From assembly GCA_019114465.1 (NCBI GenBank), contig DXFM01000022.1, positions 1-64,000 of the forward strand: a DNA stretch of 64,000 nucleotides. Reading direction: 5' to 3'. Positions 14,683 through 24,303 of this stretch are shown piece after piece. The DNA comes from Candidatus Lachnoclostridium avicola. GTDB taxonomy: Bacteria; Bacillota; Clostridia; Lachnospirales; Lachnospiraceae. The notes under the pieces are model-generated. The model saw only the letters and a program-made list of their open reading frames with translations, had not been told where the DNA came from and searched no databases. Numbering within the stretch: the first letter of the stretch is position 1; every line of letters starts with the position of its first letter. The position numbers and the translations under genes are program-made.

Positions 14683-17600
14683 GTGAAAGAGAAGCGAATG
14701 AAAATGGTTCGGAAGTTTTCTGAATGCGGGAAACGGGTACTGGCTGCTCTCCTGGTGCTGAGTCTTGCCTGGCCTCCGGTTCCGGAAGCAGAAGCTGCGG
14801 CGTCTGCCAATATTGACGGGTTTGAAGTGTGGATCCAATGGGCCAGCGGTTCCTCCGCAGATGTTCTGAACTGGAACTCTGCCAGGGAAGAGGAGAAGAC
14901 GGTTATGCTGCAGGTAAATTACCGGAACAATGAGGGCGGAACTGCGGCTGGTTTTCCGAAGAATACAGTCCAGATCCAAGTGCCCGGCATTGGAATGGCA
15001 AACCGAAGCTCTGTGAAGAAGGCAGATGGGATCGTGGACAACAGCGGCGGGGAAAAACTGTGGGACTACAGTTACGATGCAGCAGCTGATATCTATACGT
15101 TTACCAACCGGAATGCCATAGACAGGGAGACCAGTTTTGCCGGGGCTTTTCAGATTGCGTGGAATTTTAATTCCAGGGAGATGGTTCATGGATATGAGGA
15201 AAATATTCAGGCGGTTTTGAACATCGGAGAGAGAACGTCGTCCACCAATGAGCTGAAATTTTCCTTTACCTCCAGAGAGGACAGCTATCAGCTGGAGGCG
15301 GAGGCCAATGCCTTGGAGGGGCCGGACGGCCTGGGAGAGGATGCCAACAGCTATTACTGGGTTCGCTATGGAATCAAAGAGACGGTGGCGGAGAGAGCGC
15401 GGCCGGCTGCGGAGAAGTATTATACAGCCGAACTTCCCCAGGGAGCGGTACTGAAGCAGATCAGTCAGGGAACGGTTGAAAATCTGGGAGGGAACCGGTA
15501 TCGTTTTTCCTATGCCCCTTACCAGAATGTGTACATCGCCTATCCCAAATCTTTGTTTGGCGGAAATCTGACGAAGCAGACCTTTCAGCTTCATGGAACG
15601 TATCTGGATACAGACCGGGAAGTGCTTCTAGCGGAAGATCAGGCGGAAGTTAAGCCCAATGATTACGGGTTTATTTATAATGGAAGTCTGTACTGGGTAG
15701 GAAAGGGCGGCAGGATTCTGGAAGAGACGGAGGCAGTTCGGAAAGATGATCTCTATGAAGGCCAGGTTCTGGAATATACCCTGATGGTCATTGCCAGATA
15801 TCCGGCAGCCGTATCTGCGGCGGTGATGAAGAACAGCCTGCTGGCTACTGGTTCCGAACTGGAAGAGGAGACTGCCACCCCGTCCGAGCGCGGGGAAGGG
15901 AATTCCGACAAAGAAGAGCGAAGTATTTTAAAGCGGGCGACACCTGGAGATCTGGCAACTCTGCCGGAGTGGGACAGCTCCAATGGAATTTATGAAATTC
16001 CGGAAGAGGATGACAGACTCGGGATGCAGAGACTGCTTTTGGCAGAGGGAAGGGCAAAGACCATGGATCTTTACCTCTGCGACGATTTCATTGATATCAC
16101 AGGAGCCGACGGTACATTTCGCCAGCTGGGAGATGAGGAATATGAGCTGACGGATGTGACCATACCATCTTTCCGTTCTTTTACCAATGCTAATGGATTC
16201 CCTGTGGAAAAGGGAAAGTATACGGCGGAGATAGTTCTGGGCACGGACCGGCATCAGACGGCGGCGGCCGCCTTTTCCATCGATGAAAATGCCCATACCT
16301 ACCGCTTTCCGGCAGGAACCAACCGCTTTTTTATTCGGATCCGGAATGTTTCAGAGTCTCTGTACATCAACCAGTTTGACATTGAACTGAATGTGGAATT
16401 TCACTTGAATCCTATGAAACCGGTGATGGAAAGCGGCATCATCCGCAACAACGACGGGCTGATCGTGGAATATGGAGGAATCCATCACAATACGGTGTTT
16501 GACGATTCTTATCTGGGATCGGACCGGGACAGAGTGCGCCAGCGGGACATGGATACCTATGGTCTGCTGGTACAGCGGTGGTATTACGATTATCCGTATG
16601 AGTCCGATACAGTATATCATGACGTCGTTGTGAGCGTAGATGAATTTCAGGGAGGAGACAGAGGATATGCGGCATTGGCCAGGTATCGGTCGGATATTTA
16701 CCGGGCGGAGAATCTGGAAGGATGGAGTCTGTACTCCCTGCTTCCGGAGGGCGTGGAGGTGGATGAGGAGAAGGCCGGGACAGCGAAGGTATCGGTCAAT
16801 GGCTTCTGCGATGAGTTTGGAAGCCGTTTGAACGGGGAGCGCTTAAAGGATGGCTTTTCCCTTCACATTACAGAAAATTTCAGAAATTCCGGAAGGACTC
16901 TGGTGGAAGGGAGGTTTGATTATAAACAAGATCCGGTGAGCTGTCAGAACGGACCTGGTTCAGCAGTGCTGGAGCTGCCGGTTCTGATCAGTTTTGAGTC
17001 TCTCGAGGAGCACGGAACTTCCTATGTGATCGGGGCAGAGCAGATAATCTCCGGAGACAGGAAAAAGAGCAGCGCTTATATGAGCGGCAAAAACGGGCGG
17101 GATGATGGATCAGCATTCAACGATGAAAACTGGCGAGATATCAATGGAGATGGGAATATCCGACAGTCCCTGGTATTTAACAGTGCGTCCGCGTCTGTGA
17201 CCCAGGTAATGGCAACACAGATCGAGCTGCAGAAAACGGTCAATACGCCGAGAACCTATGGAGGGTACTGGACCAATCTGGGGGAGGACGGGAAGCGGAA
17301 AAATATCTGGGCCTATTTCGGCCATGAATACGTTTACCGCCTGAAAGTCAGAAATATCGGCACGCCGGCCAAACATGTGGTGATCTACGATCATTTGGAA
17401 AATGGAAAGACTTCCTCTGGGGAAACGAGCCAGTGGAAGGGAACTTTTGTCCGGGCGGATGTTTCCCGGGCACAGGAGCTGGGACTGGACCCAATGGTGT
17501 GGTATTCCCTGAAAGACAATCCCGGCACACTGGAGAGCGGAGACTGGACTAAGGAGATGCCGGGATCAGGGCAGGCAGTAAAGGCTGTGGCTGTGGAGTT

Positions 17601-20600
17601 TCAGGCAGAGCGGATGATCACTTCCCAGGAAGTATGGGTGGATCTCCATATGATGGCGCCGGGAGAGCAGGATGAACTGGTGGGAAAACGGACAGTAAAT
17701 GGATTTTCCGCTTCCTTTTCCGCAGGAGGAAGGATGGACACTCTGGACTCCAATCCCGTCAGCGTGCTGCTGGACTACCCCAAAGGAACAGTGGCCATCG
17801 AGAAGACAGATGAAATTTCCGGGGAGAAGCTGACCGGATTTGAGTTTGAGCTGCTCACGGAAGATGGGGTGCGGGCAGCTTTGATCCGCGACAGCGGCAT
17901 GGAACCGGAAGATATTGAGACGGGAACCTACCTGCTGAGGGAGATCAAGGCTCCGGCGGGATATGAGAAGGCTCCGGATCAGAAAATTACCATTCAAATC
18001 GGCCTGAACTCTGTGAAGGTGAAGGATCCCAGAATTCCGGGAAGTCTGCGTCTTGTAAAGACGGATGCCTCCGATCCGGAGTGTCATCTGGAGGGAGCAG
18101 TCTTCCGGCTGCTGAGAGAGGATGGTTCCATGGTTCGAGAAGGACTGAAAACGGATGAAAAAGGCGAGCTGGCAGTGGAGGATCTGGAATGGGGAACCTA
18201 CTGGCTGGAGGAGATCAAAGCTCCGGACGGTCACTACCTGTATGGAAATCTGAGGAAGATGTTCACCGTTGGAGCCAGCCAGCTTACAGCAGAGCTGGAG
18301 ATGGAAAACCGCAGTTATGGAATGGTTGTGTTGAGCAAAAAGGATCAGGATCAGCCGGAAAAGGGCGTACCTGGAGCGGAATACGAGCTGTACACGCAGA
18401 AGGGAAAACTTCTGGGAAGCTATATCACAGACCAGGATGGAGAGATCAGAGTAGGCCGGCTGGAGTGGGGCACTTACTATTTTCAGGAAAAAACGCCGGC
18501 TCCCGGTTATGAGTTAAACGACGAACGAATCGATTTTACTGTATACAGGGAAAATGCTCTCTCAGAAATTCATCTGGAAACGAAAGATGGGGAACAGACG
18601 GCATCGGTTGTTCTGATCAAGTATGATGAGGAGGAGCCGGAGCGGAAGCTTTCAGATGCAGTGTTTTCCCTTCAGAGGGAGACTGGCACGGAAACCATGG
18701 ACCTGGGCACATACAAAACGGACCGCTCAGGAACGCTGACCATCAGCGGTCTGAAATTTGGGGAGTACGTGCTGCGGGAGATCAAAGCGCCGGAAGGTTA
18801 CAGCCTGGCGGAAGACGGAGAGATAGAGTTTGCCCTGGATGCATCCACCGCCGGGAAGGTTCTGGAATTTCAGTATGGAAACCCCAGGAAAAAAGGAGCT
18901 CTCCGCCTGCAGAAGGTGGATGATGAGAATGTTCCGGTGGAAGGAGCCGTCTTCGACCTTTATAAGGATGGGACGCTTTTCATGGAGGGACTGGTGACCG
19001 ATGAATTCGGCTTTATTGAAATCGGAAATCTCCAGAATCCTGTCCTGGACTGGGGAGAATACGTTTTAAAAGAGACGGAAACTCCCAAAGGGTATGAGAG
19101 CCCGGAGGAAACCTGGAAATTTGTCATCGATGGAGAGCATGTTCAGGTCCCGGTTACAGTTACGGCAGTAAACAAAAGGAACCGGGGATCCGTGAAATTG
19201 ATGAAGTACCGGAAAGGAGACCGGGATGCGCTGATTCCCGGAGCAGTTTACGGCCTTTACACTACGGAAGGAATCTGTCTTCAGCGTCAGACTACGGATG
19301 AGAAAGGAGAAGCGGTTTTTGACGAAATTCCGTGGGGAGCGTATTACCTCCAGGAGATTTCGGCTCCGGAGCCCTATGTGGTGTCGGAAGAGAAGCTGCG
19401 CTTTTCAGTCAATCAGGATAACTGCCATGTCCAGCAGATTCTGGAAGGCGAGGATGATGTGCGGAGAACATCACTGACCATTACTAAAAAGATTGGCAGC
19501 GGAGATTTCTATGAACCTTTTGGAGCGCCTGCATTTTTGTATCGGATCGAGGGCACAGACGGAGCGGGCAGGGAACACGTCTGGTATCGTCAGATTGTGC
19601 TGGGAGATGAGAATTATTCCGGTTCTGTCACTTTAAGCAATATAGAGGCTTCCGACGAAAACGGCTACCGGATCACAGAACTGGAGACAGCCCGCTATGA
19701 GCTGGCGGGGATTTCCGGGACCAATATCCGGGAGGCGGACCTGGAGAGCAGAAGTGTTGTGGCGGATTTGTATCGGAAGGATAGGGCGGAAGCGGTGTTT
19801 GAGAATCATCTGGAAGAATGGCAGAAATATTCCCATACAACCAGTGCGGTGAATATGGTAAAAAAGGCCAGAACCCTGACCTATCTGCAGGTGGAATATA
19901 CGGGGCCGGAAGATGTTACCGCCTATTTTAAGGACGGTGTGTTCCGGATCGGGGACGACCGGGAGTTTTTGGAGAAATATCTGGATGTCACGGCATTTTA
20001 CGATGCGGAGGACAGCGGCGGAAATATTTCCAGGAAGCTTTCCTGGAAGGAATTTCACATAGAGCCGGATACCCTGGAAGGATATGGAACGGCGGCACCC
20101 TATACCTATAACCTTCACGTTTCCTATGAGGAGCATGGAGTGAAACGATCCGGAGCGTTCCAGGTGGAGGCAAAGGCGGATCGGGCTCTTTATACGATGA
20201 TATACCACAATCCATCGGGAAAGCAGACAGGATTCCTGCAGGAACCGGTAAGGTACGGAACTACGGCGCTGCTGAGACCGGAAGCACCGGCGGGGTACCA
20301 GTTTGCCGGGTGGTTTGAAAATTCTGATTTTACCGGAAGCAGTTACCAGCCAGGAGCAGATTTTGTCAATACGGACCGCAGGGAGGTACATCTCTATGGA
20401 AAGTGGCTTCCGATTTCTTATTCTGTCACCTATCATCTGGGAGGCGGAACCCTGTCAGGACAGAAAACATCTTATACCGTGGAGACGGAGTCCTTTGCCC
20501 TTCCGACGCCGGTGAGAAACGGCTATCGTTTTACCGGATGGACTGGATCCAACGGCGGCAGTCCCCAGACCAGTGTGACTGTGGAACAGGGAAGTACGGG

Positions 20601-21510
20601 AAATAAGGTCTACACTGCCAACTGGGAGCCGGTTTCCTACTCTATTTCCTATAATCTGAATGGGGGATCCATAAGCGGACAGAAAACGTCCTATACCATT
20701 GAAACTGCGGACTTTCTTTTGCCGACGCCGGTGAGAAACGGCTATCAGTTTACCGGATGGACCGGATCCAATGGAACAGTGCCTCAGATTCAGGTGGCGG
20801 TGGTAAAAGGCAGTACAGGAAACCGCACTTATACGGCAAATTGGAAACAGCTGTACGGGGTACTGATGGAAGGCGCGGAGTTTAATGCCACTGTCAAACG
20901 TCTGTCCACAGGAGTGAGCAGTACCTCCGGGACGGTCAACACTGTGATCAAGAGCATTCAGGTTACGACGGGGGCGGTGCCGGCCGGTGCAAAGACAGCG
21001 GTGGTATCGGATAAGGACAGTCCGGCGGAGATCCTGGCATATTTCGACCAGAATACAGGTGGTCTCTACCTGTCATGTCCGGTTTCGGATATTCGGTTAA
21101 ATTCGTCATCCTATTATTTATTTAACAATATGGATGGCCTCACGTACATTGACATGTGTCCATTTGATACGTCCGGCGTGGTAAACGCCAGCGGAATGTT
21201 TGGCAGCTGCGACAATCTGACAGGTGTTAATCTCAGTCAGATGAATACTCAGAATATGACTTCCATGAATCGTATGTTTGCAGACTGCAAAAATCTGTCT
21301 TCTTTGGATTTGAGCAGTTTTCACACAGAGAATGTGACTTCCATGTATCAAATGTTCTATAATGACGAAAAGCTGACCTCTGTCAAATATGGAAGTGGGT
21401 TCGTTTACAGGAGCGGCTGTGACACAGGATTTATGTTTTACCAGTGTCCGGCAAATAAACCGGCCTGGAATGGAACCTGGACATCCAGAGGGCAATTTAC
21501 GCCTTCTTAA
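14683..21510 (+). CDS. Giant multi-domain adhesin (SpaA/Cna-B, InlB-type and DUF285 repeats)
   Basis: About 2,275 residues. A Sec leader (RVLAALLVLSLAWPPVPEAE, cut near AEAAA) is followed by a large unassigned N-terminal region. Residues about 1036-1585 hold six SpaA/Cna-B-like domains, each with an LxKxD strand and ending YxLxExxAPxGY, the Lys and Glu positions of isopeptide-bonded pilin domains. A larger Cna-B-like domain follows, then InlB/Listeria-Bacteroides repeats (about 1837-2057, NGYRFTGWTGSNG) and DUF285 BspA-like leucine-rich repeats to the end (MDGLTYIDMCPFDTSG). There is no LPXTG or wall-binding module, so attachment is unclear. The GTG at 14683 is preferred because GGGGGAG precedes it; ATG 14665 lacks a site. 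Last gene of the SipW operon. Confidence 0.85.
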   Translation: MKEKRMKMVRKFSECGKRVLAALLVLSLAWPPVPEAEAAASANIDGFEVWIQWASGSSADVLNWNSAREEEKTVMLQVNYRNNEGGTAAGFPKNTVQIQVPGIGMANRSSVKKADGIVDNSGGEKLWDYSYDAAADIYTFTNRNAIDRETSFAGAFQIAWNFNSREMVHGYEENIQAVLNIGERTSSTNELKFSFTSREDSYQLEAEANALEGPDGLGEDANSYYWVRYGIKETVAERARPAAEKYYTAELPQGAVLKQISQGTVENLGGNRYRFSYAPYQNVYIAYPKSLFGGNLTKQTFQLHGTYLDTDREVLLAEDQAEVKPNDYGFIYNGSLYWVGKGGRILEETEAVRKDDLYEGQVLEYTLMVIARYPAAVSAAVMKNSLLATGSELEEETATPSERGEGNSDKEERSILKRATPGDLATLPEWDSSNGIYEIPEEDDRLGMQRLLLAEGRAKTMDLYLCDDFIDITGADGTFRQLGDEEYELTDVTIPSFRSFTNANGFPVEKGKYTAEIVLGTDRHQTAAAAFSIDENAHTYRFPAGTNRFFIRIRNVSESLYINQFDIELNVEFHLNPMKPVMESGIIRNNDGLIVEYGGIHHNTVFDDSYLGSDRDRVRQRDMDTYGLLVQRWYYDYPYESDTVYHDVVVSVDEFQGGDRGYAALARYRSDIYRAENLEGWSLYSLLPEGVEVDEEKAGTAKVSVNGFCDEFGSRLNGERLKDGFSLHITENFRNSGRTLVEGRFDYKQDPVSCQNGPGSAVLELPVLISFESLEEHGTSYVIGAEQIISGDRKKSSAYMSGKNGRDDGSAFNDENWRDINGDGNIRQSLVFNSASASVTQVMATQIELQKTVNTPRTYGGYWTNLGEDGKRKNIWAYFGHEYVYRLKVRNIGTPAKHVVIYDHLENGKTSSGETSQWKGTFVRADVSRAQELGLDPMVWYSLKDNPGTLESGDWTKEMPGSGQAVKAVAVEFQAERMITSQEVWVDLHMMAPGEQDELVGKRTVNGFSASFSAGGRMDTLDSNPVSVLLDYPKGTVAIEKTDEISGEKLTGFEFELLTEDGVRAALIRDSGMEPEDIETGTYLLREIKAPAGYEKAPDQKITIQIGLNSVKVKDPRIPGSLRLVKTDASDPECHLEGAVFRLLREDGSMVREGLKTDEKGELAVEDLEWGTYWLEEIKAPDGHYLYGNLRKMFTVGASQLTAELEMENRSYGMVVLSKKDQDQPEKGVPGAEYELYTQKGKLLGSYITDQDGEIRVGRLEWGTYYFQEKTPAPGYELNDERIDFTVYRENALSEIHLETKDGEQTASVVLIKYDEEEPERKLSDAVFSLQRETGTETMDLGTYKTDRSGTLTISGLKFGEYVLREIKAPEGYSLAEDGEIEFALDASTAGKVLEFQYGNPRKKGALRLQKVDDENVPVEGAVFDLYKDGTLFMEGLVTDEFGFIEIGNLQNPVLDWGEYVLKETETPKGYESPEETWKFVIDGEHVQVPVTVTAVNKRNRGSVKLMKYRKGDRDALIPGAVYGLYTTEGICLQRQTTDEKGEAVFDEIPWGAYYLQEISAPEPYVVSEEKLRFSVNQDNCHVQQILEGEDDVRRTSLTITKKIGSGDFYEPFGAPAFLYRIEGTDGAGREHVWYRQIVLGDENYSGSVTLSNIEASDENGYRITELETARYELAGISGTNIREADLESRSVVADLYRKDRAEAVFENHLEEWQKYSHTTSAVNMVKKARTLTYLQVEYTGPEDVTAYFKDGVFRIGDDREFLEKYLDVTAFYDAEDSGGNISRKLSWKEFHIEPDTLEGYGTAAPYTYNLHVSYEEHGVKRSGAFQVEAKADRALYTMIYHNPSGKQTGFLQEPVRYGTTALLRPEAPAGYQFAGWFENSDFTGSSYQPGADFVNTDRREVHLYGKWLPISYSVTYHLGGGTLSGQKTSYTVETESFALPTPVRNGYRFTGWTGSNGGSPQTSVTVEQGSTGNKVYTANWEPVSYSISYNLNGGSISGQKTSYTIETADFLLPTPVRNGYQFTGWTGSNGTVPQIQVAVVKGSTGNRTYTANWKQLYGVLMEGAEFNATVKRLSTGVSSTSGTVNTVIKSIQVTTGAVPAGAKTAVVSDKDSPAEILAYFDQNTGGLYLSCPVSDIRLNSSSYYLFNNMDGLTYIDMCPFDTSGVVNASGMFGSCDNLTGVNLSQMNTQNMTSMNRMFADCKNLSSLDLSSFHTENVTSMYQMFYNDEKLTSVKYGSGFVYRSGCDTGFMFYQCPANKPAWNGTWTSRGQFTPS

Positions 21511-21512
21511 CT

Positions 21513-21537
21513 GTCAGATTTCCGTGAAAAATCTGAC
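21513..21537 (+). terminator. Short hairpin after the adhesin gene
   Basis: GTCAGATTT (21513-21521) pairs with AAATCTGAC (21529-21537) directly behind the stop codon. No T run follows, so it may stabilise the 3' end rather than terminate. Confidence 0.4.
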
Positions 21538-21579
21538 GAGCTGTTTGAAAAAAAGTGCAGAAAATTGGGCGCTTCTCAG

Positions 21580-21608
21580 TTGTATCTGCCAATTACTCGT
21601 GCTACAAT
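21580..21608 (+). promoter_or_regulatory. Promoter of the GltD-like gene
   Basis: TTGTAT (21580-21585), 17 bases, TACAAT (21603-21608), about 55 bases before the TTG start. Confidence 0.6.
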
Positions 21609-21663
21609 TATAACATAAGTTATTGTATGCAGAATACAAACAAAAAGTAAGGAGGAATTTGAG

Positions 21664-22890
21664 TTGGCAGTACATGTTATTGATGAGGCGAACCGTTGTC
21701 TTCAGTGTAAGAAGCCTATGTGCAGAGAGGGCTGTCCAGTGCACACATCTATTCCGGACATGATCCGTCTGCTCAGAGAGGGACATCTGGAGGAAGCAGC
21801 GTATATGCTGTTTGAGAATAATCCCATGTCCTTAGTATGTTCTCTGGTCTGCAATCATGAAAATCAGTGCGAGGGGCACTGTGTCCTTGGAAGAAAAGGA
21901 CAGCCGGTGCATATCAGCAGCATTGAGAACTACATATCGGATACTTATTTTGAGAGAATCAAAATTGAATGTCAGCCCAAAAACGGCAGAAAGGTGGCTG
22001 TGATCGGGGCCGGCCCCGCCGGAATCACCATCGCCATCCTTCTGACGAAAAAGGGATACAGTGTGACAATCTTTGATTCCAGGGAGAAAATCGGAGGAGT
22101 CCTGCAGTACGGAATCCCGGATTTCCGGCTTCCGAAGACCATTCTGGAGCGGTATAAAGAGAAACTGGAGTCCATTGGAGTCCGGATCCGTCCCAATACA
22201 ACCATCGGCGGAGCTCTGGAGATCAAGGATCTGTTCCGGGACGGCTACGAAAGCATTTTCATCGGAACCGGCGTGTGGCGTCCGAAGACCCTGGGCGTAA
22301 AAGGGGAGTCCCTGGGAAATGTGCATTTTGCCATTGATTACCTGGTAAATCCTGATGTGTACAATCTGGGCGACCGGGTGGCCATCATCGGCATGGGAAA
22401 TTCTGCCATGGATGTGGCCAGGACGGCTCTGCGCCATGGGGCAAAGGAAGTGACGCTCTATGCCAGAAGCAATCACATCAGCGCCAGCAAGCACGAGACC
22501 GATTATGCGAAGCTGGAAGGAGCGCATTTCTGCTTTAACAAAGGCGTGGTGGAGATCAATGACGACGGTCCGGTATTCCGAGAGATTTATCACGACGAAG
22601 ATGGGAATGTCACGGGATATTCGGAGGAAACAGAGCAGGTGTACGCTGATTCTGTGATTATTTCCGTCAGCCAGGGACCGAAGGATAAGCTGGTCAACAC
22701 AACGGAAGGCCTGAAGGCTACTAAGAGCGGACTGCTGGAGACGGATGAGAACGGTGAGACCACGGTGGAAGGAATTTTTGCTTCCGGCGACGTGGTAATG
22801 GGCGCCAAGACAGTGGTACAGGCAGTGGAGTATTCCAAAAAGGTGGCAGAAGCCATGGACGAGTACATGAAAGCCAAAAAACCGCAGTAA
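21664..22890 (+). CDS. GltD-like FAD/NAD(P)-dependent oxidoreductase
   Basis: A 408-residue flavoprotein of the glutamate synthase small-subunit/NfnB superfamily. The N-terminus has two cysteine clusters for iron-sulphur binding (CLQCKKPMCREGCPVHTSIP, then CSLVCNHENQCEGHC). The FAD Rossmann motif is VAVIGAGPAGI and the second nucleotide-binding fold is VAIIGMGNSAMD; the closing FAD-contact block is GIFASGDVVMGAKTVVQAV. Such proteins pass electrons from NAD(P)H, either to a glutamate synthase large subunit or in stand-alone electron-transfer roles. No large subunit is adjacent, so the partner is unknown. The start is a TTG with AAGGAGGAA seven bases before it. It has its own promoter and terminator and is a single-gene unit. 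Confidence 0.85.
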   Translation: MAVHVIDEANRCLQCKKPMCREGCPVHTSIPDMIRLLREGHLEEAAYMLFENNPMSLVCSLVCNHENQCEGHCVLGRKGQPVHISSIENYISDTYFERIKIECQPKNGRKVAVIGAGPAGITIAILLTKKGYSVTIFDSREKIGGVLQYGIPDFRLPKTILERYKEKLESIGVRIRPNTTIGGALEIKDLFRDGYESIFIGTGVWRPKTLGVKGESLGNVHFAIDYLVNPDVYNLGDRVAIIGMGNSAMDVARTALRHGAKEVTLYARSNHISASKHETDYAKLEGAHFCFNKGVVEINDDGPVFREIYHDEDGNVTGYSEETEQVYADSVIISVSQGPKDKLVNTTEGLKATKSGLLETDENGETTVEGIFASGDVVMGAKTVVQAVEYSKKVAEAMDEYMKAKKPQ

Positions 22891-22923
22891 CAAGCACACA
22901 ATTTCAAAATGATCACAGGCATA

Positions 22924-22968
22924 ATGCTGTCGGGAGCGGAAGAATATCCGTTTTCGACAGCATTTTTT
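22924..22968 (+). terminator. Terminator of the GltD-like gene
   Basis: AATGCTGTCG (22923-22932) pairs with CGACAGCATT (22955-22964), followed by TTTT. Confidence 0.85.
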
Positions 22969-23020
22969 GCCCGATTGCGGAACAGCTTCCAGAAACAGTT
23001 CCAAGAAAGAGGGGAAAATC

Positions 23021-23048
23021 ATCACAATCACAACTTTTTTATTGTGAT
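23021..23048. repeat. Inverted repeat before the amino-acid transporter promoter
   Basis: ATCACAAT (23021-23028) and ATTGTGAT (23041-23048) form an 8-bp inverted repeat with a 12-base T-rich spacer, ending 12 bases before the -35 of the next promoter. It could be an activator or repressor site, or a weak second terminator. Confidence 0.4.
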
Positions 23049-23060
23049 AATAACAATGTA

Positions 23061-23089
23061 TTGACTTTGATTTGCGGCCGTGCTATAGT
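23061..23089 (+). promoter_or_regulatory. Promoter of the amino-acid ABC transporter
   Basis: TTGACT (23061-23066), 17 bases, TATAGT (23084-23089). The roughly 100-base leader that follows contains a GAGGACGC...GCGCCCTC inverted repeat (23120-23151). Confidence 0.75.
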
Positions 23090-23195
23090 GTGGTCAATGG
23101 TTGAGAGAACAAGTCGAAGAGGACGCTGCCGGCAGAGGTGCGCCCTCTTTTGATATTCCAGAGACCGGATTAAAGAGAAGAGGAGGAAACAGGTT

Positions 23196-24062
23196 ATGAA
23201 AAAATGGATGGCAATTACGATGGCAGCGGTGATGGCGGTATCTGCAGTCGGATGCGGGGGAACAGGTTCTGCGTCAGGAACTGCGGCCTCCACAGACAGC
23301 GGAACCTCTGCGGCGGATACGGAGGCAGATGGGGAGAGCGCTGCAGATGGAGCGGCAGAGAGCAGCTCTGAGATGGCGGATACCGGTGCGGGCAAGGTTT
23401 ATCAGATTGCCACGGATATTACCTTTAAGCCGTTTGAATTTGAAAATGACAATGGAGAGATGGTGGGAATTGACCTGGACCTTCTGAAAGCGATAGCGGA
23501 AGACCAGGGATTTGATTATGAGCTTCAGGTAGTTGGCTTTAATGCGGCGGTAATGGCCATGGAGACGGGAGCTGCAGACGCGGTGATCGCCGGAATGTCC
23601 ATCACCCCGGAACGGGAAGAACTGTATGATTTCTCTGATCCCTATTTTGAGTCCGGCGTGGGCTGCGCTGTTCTTTCCACTTCTGACGCCACCGATTACA
23701 GTGACTTTGCGGGACAGCAGGTGGCGGCAAAGACGGGAACGGAAGGCTGCAAGTTTGCGGAGTCCATCGCCGATGAGTATGGATTTACGGTGGTGCAGTT
23801 TGACACCTCTGCCATGATGTATCAGGATGTGCTGGCGGGCAACTCGGTGGCTTGTTTTGAGGACTATCCCGTCATGGGCTATGAGATCAGCCAGGGAATG
23901 GATCTGAAGCTTCTCGACAAGCTGGAGTCCGCCAACAATTACGGAATCGCAGTGATGAAGGGCGAGAACGGAGAGCTTCTGGAGATGATCAATGCCGGTC
24001 TGGCGGATCTGAAGGCCAATGGCACCTATGATGAGATCATCGATACGTACATTCAGAAGTAA
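23196..24062 (+). CDS. Polar amino-acid ABC transporter substrate-binding lipoprotein
   Basis: A 288-residue type-3 binding protein anchored by the lipobox AVSAVGC. A Ser/Ala/Asp-rich spacer of about 45 residues precedes the binding fold: YQIATDITFKPFEFENDNGE, the classical opening of the GlnH/ArtJ/HisJ family, then MAMETGAADAVIAGMSITPE with R after it for carboxylate binding, and the hinge strand back through KTGTEGCKFAE. The long spacer is common in Gram-positive lipoproteins. The specific amino acid (Gln, Arg, His or cystine) cannot be told. Its gene has the main promoter; a hairpin behind it likely gives it a higher transcript level than the permease and ATPase genes. Confidence 0.9.
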   Translation: MKKWMAITMAAVMAVSAVGCGGTGSASGTAASTDSGTSAADTEADGESAADGAAESSSEMADTGAGKVYQIATDITFKPFEFENDNGEMVGIDLDLLKAIAEDQGFDYELQVVGFNAAVMAMETGAADAVIAGMSITPEREELYDFSDPYFESGVGCAVLSTSDATDYSDFAGQQVAAKTGTEGCKFAESIADEYGFTVVQFDTSAMMYQDVLAGNSVACFEDYPVMGYEISQGMDLKLLDKLESANNYGIAVMKGENGELLEMINAGLADLKANGTYDEIIDTYIQK

Positions 24063-24120
24063 ACGGGAAATCTGCCGGCAGGCGGAATACAGCCGGATGC
24101 AGGAAAAATGCCGGCAGGCG

Positions 24121-24147
24121 AAAATCCGGGGCATTCCCCCGGATTTT
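24121..24147 (+). terminator. Mid-operon hairpin between binding-protein and permease genes
   Basis: AAAATCCGGGG pairs perfectly with CCCCGGATTTT over 11 bp with a 5-base loop. The T stretch is part of the stem and CCC follows, so it is likely a partial terminator or an RNA-stability element. Two copies of TGCCGGCAGGCG flank its 5' side (24073 and 24109). Confidence 0.6.
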
Positions 24148-24220
24148 CCCTGCAGACTGCGGGTACAGACCCATGGGCAGCGGAAAGCGAGAACAGGATG
24201 GTCCGGTTTTCCAGTGTGTA

Positions 24221-24229
24221 TGGTATAAT
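24221..24229 (+). promoter_or_regulatory. Possible internal promoter for permease and ATPase genes
   Basis: An extended -10, TGGTATAAT, lies 75 bases before the permease start. No good -35 is seen; the TGn extension could compensate. Confidence 0.4.
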
Positions 24230-24303
24230 ATGAGCGCTCAGTGAGTTTTTTCACGAGCCTGGCGGCTGCGGCATAAGAAACAGAGGAAAGCAGGTAGGAA
24301 GCA

